Assembly (NCBI GenBank): GCA_019135895.1
Contig: JAGVVH010000168.1
Span: 1-36,269, forward strand
Length of the DNA stretch: 36,269 bases
Reading direction: 5' to 3'
From: Bacteroidota bacterium
GTDB taxonomy: Bacteria; Bacteroidota; Bacteroidia; Bacteroidales; WCHB1-69
The translations under genes and the position numbers were made by a program. The stretch's first letter is position 1, and each line of letters starts with the position of its first letter. The notes beneath the pieces are model-generated. The model saw only the letters and a program-made list of their open reading frames with translations. It was not told where the DNA came from and ran no database searches. Of the stretch, positions 31,069 to 36,269 are shown piece by piece.

Positions 31069-32520
31069 ATGAGGACTAAATATTTTGATTTAATATCACA
31101 GACTTATGAATTTCCACAGGAAGAATTTAAAGTAGAAGATAATGAACTTTACTTCCACAATGTTCCTTTGATGGACATCATCAAGCAATATGGAACTCCA
31201 CTTAAAATCACTTATCTACCAAAAATTTCACAAAATATACAACGGGCAAGACGTTGGTTTAATGTCGCAATAGCAAAATCAGATTATCAGGGAGATTACC
31301 ATTATTGTTACTGTACAAAGAGTTCTCATTTTGAATTTGTCATGAGCGAAGTGCTCAAAAATGATGTTCATATTGAAACTTCTTCAGCCTTTGACCTTAA
31401 CATTCTTGAAGTTCTAACTGAAAATGGTCAGTTTGACAAAGAAAATTATATTATCTGTAACGGATTTAAGAAGCAACAATATATTGACAATATATGCAAC
31501 TCACTTGGAGCAGGTTTTATAAATACCATACCGGTATTAGACAGTAAACATGAGCTGGAATTACTGGACAAAAACATTAACAGCAAGTGTAAGTTAGGCA
31601 TTCGGATTGCTTCAGAAGAGGAGCCCCGATTTGAATTTTATACTTCGAGATTAGGGATCCGCTACAACGACATCATCCCATTTTATGAAAACAAAATCAA
31701 AAACAATTCCAAATTTGAGTTGAAGATGTTGCATTTCTTCATCAATACAGGTATAAAAGATACTTCTTACTATTGGAATGAACTTTCAAAATGTGTCAGT
31801 TTGTATTGTGATTTAAAGAAAATTTGTCCGGAATTGGATTCTCTCAATATCGGAGGCGGATTCCCGATTAAGAACTCTTTGTCATTTGAATATGACTATG
31901 AATACATGAGCGAAGAAATCGTTTCTCAAATTAAACAGATTTGCGACCGTGAAGGAGTCAGAGAACCGGATATATTTACCGAATTCGGCTCTTTTACTGT
32001 CGGAGAAGCCAGTGCAGTACTTTACTCTATTGCACAACAGAAACGTCAAAACGATAGAGAGTTATGGAACATGATTGATAGTTCATTTATGACAACGGTG
32101 CCTGACAGTTGGGCTATAAATCAACAATTCATTATTTTGGCAGTGAACAACTGGGACAGGGAGTATGAAAGAGTCTTTTTGGGCGGAGTTACTTGCGACA
32201 GTCAGGACTACTATAACTCGGAAGCACATTTAAATGCAGTTTTCCTCCCTAAAATTTACAAAACTGAAGACAGTAAGGATGACGAAGAAGCTTATCATTC
32301 AGTAAATGCAAATGATGAAGAAGGAGATCCTCAATATATCGGATTATTCCATACCGGGGCTTATCAGGAATCAATAGGCGGATATGGTGGAATTCAACAT
32401 TGCCTCACTCCCGCCCCAAAACACATCATCATTTATCTGGATGAAGACAATGAAATTTGCACCAAACTTTTTGCTAAAGAGCAGAGTTACAAATCGATGC
32501 TTAAAAATTTAGGATATTAA
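31069..32520 (+). CDS. speA: Arginine decarboxylase (Bacteroidetes alanine-racemase-fold type)
   Basis: Makes agmatine from arginine for polyamine synthesis. The 483-residue PLP enzyme is of the fold III decarboxylase group (DAPDC/ODC-like), in the short form annotated as arginine decarboxylase in Bacteroidetes. PLP would bind Lys84 in CYCTKSSHFEFV. SLNIGGGFPI is the phosphate-binding Gly turn, and TCDSQDYY provides the catalytic Cys/Asp across the dimer. An acidic insert (EDSKDDEEAYHSVNANDEEG) lies near 400. Diaminopimelate or carboxynorspermidine decarboxylase is possible but less like the overall pattern. Gene stands alone with its own promoter; the SRP RNA follows. Confidence 0.82.
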   Translation: MRTKYFDLISQTYEFPQEEFKVEDNELYFHNVPLMDIIKQYGTPLKITYLPKISQNIQRARRWFNVAIAKSDYQGDYHYCYCTKSSHFEFVMSEVLKNDVHIETSSAFDLNILEVLTENGQFDKENYIICNGFKKQQYIDNICNSLGAGFINTIPVLDSKHELELLDKNINSKCKLGIRIASEEEPRFEFYTSRLGIRYNDIIPFYENKIKNNSKFELKMLHFFINTGIKDTSYYWNELSKCVSLYCDLKKICPELDSLNIGGGFPIKNSLSFEYDYEYMSEEIVSQIKQICDREGVREPDIFTEFGSFTVGEASAVLYSIAQQKRQNDRELWNMIDSSFMTTVPDSWAINQQFIILAVNNWDREYERVFLGGVTCDSQDYYNSEAHLNAVFLPKIYKTEDSKDDEEAYHSVNANDEEGDPQYIGLFHTGAYQESIGGYGGIQHCLTPAPKHIIIYLDEDNEICTKLFAKEQSYKSMLKNLGY

Positions 32521-32542
32521 TCAATACTAAACAAAATTTTTA

Positions 32543-32550
32543 TACTTTTG
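32543..32550 (+). promoter_or_regulatory. -7 element for SRP RNA
   Basis: TACTTTTG followed by CAGC, 4 nt before the RNA 5' end. Confidence 0.7.
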
Positions 32551-32554
32551 CAGC

Positions 32555-32651
32555 GGGTAAGTCTTGTACGATCTGCTCCCTTTCAACTCCCCCAGGACAG
32601 GAATGTAGCAAGGGTACATTGGTTGAGCGATGCGATACAAGTAGCTTACCC
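32555..32651 (+). ncRNA. ffs: Signal recognition particle RNA (4.5S type)
   Basis: The ends GGGTAAG and CTTACCC pair, as do inner segments such as CTTGTA/TACAAG. The tip has the conserved CCCCCAGGACAGGAATG / AGCAAGGGTACA pattern of the Ffh-binding hairpin with the usual GGAA-type loop. At about 97 nt it is the small bacterial type without Alu domain. A T-run at 32654-32659 follows the stem and may end transcription before the YciO-like gene 19 nt downstream. Confidence 0.93.
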
Positions 32652-32670
32652 ATTTTTTAGTTAAAGGGTC

Positions 32671-33291
32671 ATGCTTCTAAAAATTTATCCTGAAAATCCC
32701 AATCCCCGTGCAATAAGGCAAATTGTTGAATGTCTGGAAGATGGTGGTGTCATTATTTATCCCACAGATACTATTTATGGAATCGGCTGTGACATCTTTA
32801 AACAAAAATCCATTGAAAAAGTAGTTAATCTAGTTGGGAAAAACAAGAAAAAATCATCGCTGTCATTCATCTGCTACGACCTTAGTCATTTATCTGACTT
32901 TTCAAGACCAATTGAAAATAATATCTTCAAGGTGATGAAAAAAGTACTACCCGGCCCCTATACTTTTATTTTGGGAGCTAATAACAATGTTCCCAAATTA
33001 TTACAAAGCAATAAAAAGACTATCGGAATCCGTATTCCCGACAATAATATTATCCGCGAAATTGTTAAAGAACTGGGACACCCAATTCTATCCACTTCTA
33101 TTAAAGATGATGATGAAATAATTGAATATACTACCGACCCTGAACTAATTTATGAAAAATATGGCGATTTGGTCGATATTGTTATTGATGGGGGATTTGG
33201 AGACAATATACCATCTACAGTGGTTAACTGTACTTCCGGAACAATTGAAATATTGAGAGAGGGAAAAGGAGATGTAGATTTATTATTTTAA
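32671..33291 (+). CDS. YciO-like member of the Sua5/YrdC family
   Basis: A 206-residue protein of the dsRNA-binding YrdC fold. The family makes threonylcarbamoyl-AMP for t6A in tRNA (TsaC/Sua5), but this member looks closest to YciO: the opening IYPENPNPRAIRQIVECLEDG, the region KKSSLSFICYDLSHLSDFS, then YTFILGANNNVPKLL and the closing REGKGDVDLLF. YciO proteins show the same length and may not be the main t6A enzyme. GGVIIYPTDTIYGIGCD is the nucleotide-binding start. It begins 19 nt after SRP RNA and is followed closely by a glycosyltransferase. Confidence 0.85.
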   Translation: MLLKIYPENPNPRAIRQIVECLEDGGVIIYPTDTIYGIGCDIFKQKSIEKVVNLVGKNKKKSSLSFICYDLSHLSDFSRPIENNIFKVMKKVLPGPYTFILGANNNVPKLLQSNKKTIGIRIPDNNIIREIVKELGHPILSTSIKDDDEIIEYTTDPELIYEKYGDLVDIVIDGGFGDNIPSTVVNCTSGTIEILREGKGDVDLLF

Positions 33292-33304
33292 CAACCTTTA
33301 TGTT

Positions 33305-34423
33305 ATGAAAGCAGCTTTTGTCCTTACGGCTCATATTCCCACAGATGAAAGAGTTTTCTATCATCAGAAGCTCGCTCTTGAACAAAGAGGATGCGAAGTC
33401 CATATAATCTCTACAAAAACAGAAAGACAAATAGATTCCGGATTTCATTGTTTTAATGATAAAAATTTACCAAAAAAGAAAGTAATTGAACGTATCGGTC
33501 AACTGTTGCTGGAAATTGAGCCTGAAATCATCATTTGCGACACTCCTATTTCGGTTTTGGGAGCTAATTACTACCGTAGAAAATCAAAATCAAAGAGCAG
33601 AATTTTCTACGATATAACAGAATTTTACCCCTCAAAGAAAAATATAGAAGGTCTTTCCCTTTTCATGCGTATTATTAAATATATGGTGTTGTTGCTGCTC
33701 AATTTTTATGCCGATTTAAAAGTTGACGGATTCATTTTCGGAGAGTATTACAAATCGAAACCTTATCGTTATATTTTTCCCTTTAAGCCCTTTGTCTTTC
33801 TCCCCTACTATCCCGATTTGAATTTTCTGAGGCAATATCCTGTAAACAAAATTGAAAAAGAATGCCATTTGCTCTATTGCGGCAATCTAACAAGAGACAA
33901 AGGTTATGATAAAGTCCTTGAGGTAGCACGTCTTGTTGCCATAAAACATCCTGAAGTTCATTTCATTCTGACTATCATAAATTATACAAAATCTACTTTT
34001 ATTCTGGAACGATTTCCGGATAATCTTGAGATCAAATTTTCTCCCTTTAAACCATTTCCGGATTTTTGTAATATAATTGGAAATTATGATATCTATTTGG
34101 ATTTAAGAAAGATAACCAGAGAAAATAACCGCTGTTTACCTATTAAGATTTTTTATTATATGAACTGTGGAAGAGCCATCATTTTTTCGAATCTGAAGGC
34201 TATAAGACATGATCTTCCTGAAGCAACCCAATTTGGATTTCTTGTCAATCCGAAGGATGCAAATAGTATTGTAAATAATATTTCACAATACATTACTAAC
34301 GGTAATCTATATGATAAGCATTGTAAAAGAGCATTGGAATTATCTTCTGATAAATACCATTGGGATAGTATTAAAAACGGATTTGTTGATTTTGTATTAA
34401 AAGATGAGCACCATAAATCTTAA
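33305..34423 (+). CDS. Glycosyltransferase (GT-B type)
   Basis: A 372-residue cytoplasmic transferase. The N-terminal Rossmann part begins KAAFVLTAHIPTDERVFYHQK. The C-terminal part has HLLYCGNLTRDKGYDKVLEVA and the donor-binding stretch with PIKIFYYMNCGRAIIFSNL and GFLVNPKDANSI. These fit family GT4-like enzymes that build surface polysaccharide. A hydrophobic patch near 120-135 may contact the membrane. The donor sugar cannot be told. The end overlaps the flippase gene by 20 nt, so the two are coupled and likely act on one glycan. Confidence 0.85.
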   Translation: MKAAFVLTAHIPTDERVFYHQKLALEQRGCEVHIISTKTERQIDSGFHCFNDKNLPKKKVIERIGQLLLEIEPEIIICDTPISVLGANYYRRKSKSKSRIFYDITEFYPSKKNIEGLSLFMRIIKYMVLLLLNFYADLKVDGFIFGEYYKSKPYRYIFPFKPFVFLPYYPDLNFLRQYPVNKIEKECHLLYCGNLTRDKGYDKVLEVARLVAIKHPEVHFILTIINYTKSTFILERFPDNLEIKFSPFKPFPDFCNIIGNYDIYLDLRKITRENNRCLPIKIFYYMNCGRAIIFSNLKAIRHDLPEATQFGFLVNPKDANSIVNNISQYITNGNLYDKHCKRALELSSDKYHWDSIKNGFVDFVLKDEHHKS

Positions 34424-35621
34424 AAACAATATTTTAGCCACTATTGGCAGCAAAGGTCTAATATTGCTGTTAAATTTCGGGGTTGTTATTTTCACCGCTC
34501 AACTATGGGGAGCTGAAGGGAGAGGCATCATTGCGCTGTTCATTGCCGACCTGAGTCTGATCTCCATTTTCACAAACATTTTCACCGGTAGCAGTGTTTC
34601 TTTTTATTTGTCCAAATTCGGAGCCTCAAAATTGGCAACTCAGGGCTATTTGTGGACATTCATTGTATCTGCAGTTGCCGGAGTAATTGTATTGCTAACA
34701 GGCAATTCTCAGATAGCTTTATACCTATTTATTGGGGCTGCCCTTAGCGGATTCATTGCTTTTCATAACTCACTTTTTCTGGGTGGACAAAAAATATCAT
34801 ACTATAATATTATTACGGTAATTCAACCGGCACTATTGCTTGGCTTTATGGTTGGAGTTCATTTCATTTTCCCTTCTCTTAAGCAAAATGCCTATTTTTT
34901 AGCAGTTATCTTGTCCTATTCTGTTGTACTGATTGTCTGCAGAATGATGACCGGAAAAACAACCGGAAAATTAACGCCATCACTGGATAAAGAGACAATA
35001 AAAAAATCCTTTGCCTTCGGCTGGCAGACTGAGCTGAGCAACCTGCTTCAGTTTTTTAATTACAGGTTAAGTTACTATTTACTGAATTTGTTCATCGGCA
35101 CCACTTCAGTCGGCATATTCTCCATCGGAGTTACTATATCTGAAGCCATTTGGATTATCAGCAAAAGCATCTCTTTGGTGCAATATTCAAACGTAATCAA
35201 ACAGGGTGACACGACCGACTCGCGAAAAGAGACCATAACGGTTTCAAAATACAGTTTCTACATAACAATTTTATGCCTGTTAATTTTATTTTGTCTGCCG
35301 AAAGAACTTTTCGGGTTTATTTTCGGAGCAGAATTTACGGATGTAAAAAAAATATTGATTTTGCTGGCACCCGGAATTTTGACCATTTCCGTTTCTAATG
35401 TTATCGGAAACTACTTTTCAGCTATCGGAAAATTGAAGATATTGATTATTAAGTCAGGAATCGGCCTGCTTGCAACAATCGTTTTATCCTTCTTGCTTAT
35501 ACCGAGATTGGAAATAACCGGAGCTTGTATTGTCAATTCCTCAGCGTATATAATATCCTCCTGTGTATTGTTTATTTGGTTCTACAGAAAAGCAGCATCC
35601 TGCAACAAGGCAATAAACTAA
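34404..35621 (+). CDS. Polysaccharide flippase (Wzx/MATE-like)
   Basis: A 405-residue inner-membrane protein with about 12 hydrophobic segments spread over its whole length. The start (NILATIGSKGLILLLNFGVVIFTAQLWGAEGRGI) is characteristic of oligosaccharide flippases, which move lipid-linked glycans to the periplasmic side. Charged helix ends such as KSFAFGWQTELSNLLQFFNYRL are family-typical. It overlaps the preceding glycosyltransferase gene. No O-antigen polymerase or more transferases follow, so the pair is isolated from a full polysaccharide locus in this window. Confidence 0.87.
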   Translation: MSTINLKNNILATIGSKGLILLLNFGVVIFTAQLWGAEGRGIIALFIADLSLISIFTNIFTGSSVSFYLSKFGASKLATQGYLWTFIVSAVAGVIVLLTGNSQIALYLFIGAALSGFIAFHNSLFLGGQKISYYNIITVIQPALLLGFMVGVHFIFPSLKQNAYFLAVILSYSVVLIVCRMMTGKTTGKLTPSLDKETIKKSFAFGWQTELSNLLQFFNYRLSYYLLNLFIGTTSVGIFSIGVTISEAIWIISKSISLVQYSNVIKQGDTTDSRKETITVSKYSFYITILCLLILFCLPKELFGFIFGAEFTDVKKILILLAPGILTISVSNVIGNYFSAIGKLKILIIKSGIGLLATIVLSFLLIPRLEITGACIVNSSAYIISSCVLFIWFYRKAASCNKAIN

Positions 35622-35667
35622 AAGTAAAAAAATATCCGATATCTATTGGCATAAACAAAAAAAAATG

Positions 35668-35675
35668 TATTTTTG
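35668..35675 (+). promoter_or_regulatory. -7 element for tRNA-His
   Basis: TATTTTTG followed by CCGCC, 13 nt before the tRNA. Confidence 0.65.
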
Positions 35676-35688
35676 CCGCCTGAAACAT

Positions 35689-35763
35689 GGCGATTATAGC
35701 TCAGCTGGTTAGAGTGCCGGATTGTGGTTCCGATGGTCGTGGGTTCGAACCCCACTAATCGCC
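35689..35763 (+). tRNA. tRNA-His (anticodon GTG)
   Basis: The acceptor stem GCGATTA/TAATCGC is extended by the His-specific G(-1) at 35689 facing C73 at 35763. The anticodon loop is TTGTGGT with GTG, and the T arm is GTGGG-TTCGAAC-CCCAC. The first anticodon-stem pair is C-A, a mild mismatch. The complete CCA is not encoded after C73. Confidence 0.95.
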
Positions 35764-35803
35764 CAAAAATTCTTTAAAAATTCCACTTAAAGAAGAAACC
35801 AAT

Positions 35804-35832
35804 AAAAAAGAGGCAAAACCTCTTTTTTTTAT
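35804..35832 (+). terminator. Terminator after tRNA-His
   Basis: AAAAAAGAGG (35804-35813) pairs with CCTCTTTTTT (35819-35828) around CAAAA, running into further T. It is typical and could act on both strands because of the A-run upstream. Confidence 0.8.
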
Positions 35833-35925
35833 TTAATCAGCTTCGATTTCATTTTGATAAAGTTAATACAAGAATTTTGTTTTATAAAAAACTAAAAAAG
35901 TGTAATTTGTCTTTAAAAAATATTG

Positions 35926-35933
35926 TATTTTTG
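35926..35933 (+). promoter_or_regulatory. -7 element upstream of the last gene
   Basis: TATTTTTG followed by C. It would give a leader of about 155 nt before the ATG at 36093. Confidence 0.55.
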
Positions 35934-35939
35934 CTTTCA

Positions 35940-36092
35940 TAAAATAAACATAACCCTGTCCGAAAAACAGGGAATAACCCAAGAATAAATAACTATTCAG
36001 CATAACGTTGTTTGTTTATTTGTTGTTTTTTAAATTTATTATCAACCCTATATCCCCGAAGAACTCAATGGGTAATAACCGAGCAAAAAAAA
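35940..36092 (+). other. Long 5' leader with a small hairpin
   Basis: The leader holds CCCTGT-CCGAAAA-ACAGGG (35953-35971), then AT-rich sequence and CCCCGAAGAACTCAATGGG near 36054. I cannot match it to a known riboswitch class. A short frame over 36008-36190 is a shadow of the real start. Confidence 0.35.
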
Positions 36093-36269
36093 ATGAAAAA
36101 AATATTTTTTACAATTTTAATTTCAATCTGTTTAAGCAGTTATATAAATTTTTCCCACGGACAATCTCCAAAATTGATTTTTGGCAGTGAAAATGAGCTA
36201 TTATCCAACAAAGATAATAATTTTAACCCCATTTCTCAAGTCAACAACAACTATATATCTACTTATCTA
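36093..36269 (+). CDS. N-terminus of a secreted protein (cut by window end)
   Basis: The frame starts at ATG 36093 and is open to the window end (59 codons). MKKIFFTILISICLSSYINF and the following SHGQ form a signal peptide. The mature part begins SPKLIFGSENELLSNKDNN and is rich in Asn and Ser, as many Bacteroidetes surface proteins are. The family cannot be told from this part. Confidence 0.6.
   Translation, partial: MKKIFFTILISICLSSYINFSHGQSPKLIFGSENELLSNKDNNFNPISQVNNNYISTYL

Overview
The window reads as a chromosomal segment of a low-GC Bacteroidetes bacterium, probably near Bacteroidales. The grounds are: at least 17 copies of the Bacteroidetes -7 promoter element TAnnTTTG in front of genes; almost no Shine-Dalgarno sequences; and family-typical genes, including a lamin-tail/gliding-type C-terminal secreted protein, an OstA-like envelope protein, MORN-variant (YwqK-type) secreted proteins and a Bacteroidetes-type arginine decarboxylase. 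All assignments come from reading sequence and translations; no database search was run.

Layout. (1) 1-3927 is an accessory, repeat-rich stretch: an array of hairpins with a constant 11-nt core and different complementary arms (227-497), a secreted protein of unknown function (677-1327), a frameshifted and truncated RhuM-like remnant (1363-1625), a KilA-N gene carrying a perfect 32-bp palindrome (2223-3041), eight tandem 42-bp repeats (3205-3540), a 13-bp inverted repeat and a series of small hairpins (3767-3882) with a degraded copy near 1783. (2) 3928-12239 holds asd, divergent from a large lamin-tail secreted protein, tRNA-Lys(CTT), a secreted DRGH nuclease, an HMA-like periplasmic protein, a small GyrI-like/'hydrolase' protein, and an SPFH - Arc-like - ferredoxin/nitroreductase operon. 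(3) 12240-19680 carries a 22-bp perfect hairpin, a small membrane protein, a MORN lipoprotein overlapping an OstA-like gene, and on the other strand MORN protein - LysM transglycosylase - holB. (4) 19794-25151 is an envelope operon: dsbD, a GT-C glycosyltransferase and lnt. (5) 25163-30858 has a hotdog thioesterase, an FprA flavodiiron protein, rpsT, and a minus-strand run of mtaB, a 5'-shortened M16 peptidase gene and a TPR lipoprotein. (6) 31069-36269 has arginine decarboxylase, SRP RNA, a YciO-like gene, a glycosyltransferase and flippase pair, tRNA-His and the start of a secreted protein.

How the genes fit together. Much of the window serves the cell envelope: lipoprotein acylation (lnt), disulfide transfer (dsbD), cell-wall cleavage (LysM transglycosylase), probable LPS transport (OstA-like), surface glycan (glycosyltransferase and flippase) and secreted adhesin- or nuclease-like proteins. 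Housekeeping genes (asd, holB, rpsT, mtaB, speA, ffs, tRNAs) are interleaved. I see no complete transposase, CRISPR array, recombinase or recognisable defence operon. The least explained signals are the hairpin arrays and tandem repeats of 1-3927, the conserved-looking SPFH/Arc-like pair, and the mtaB/M16 junction.
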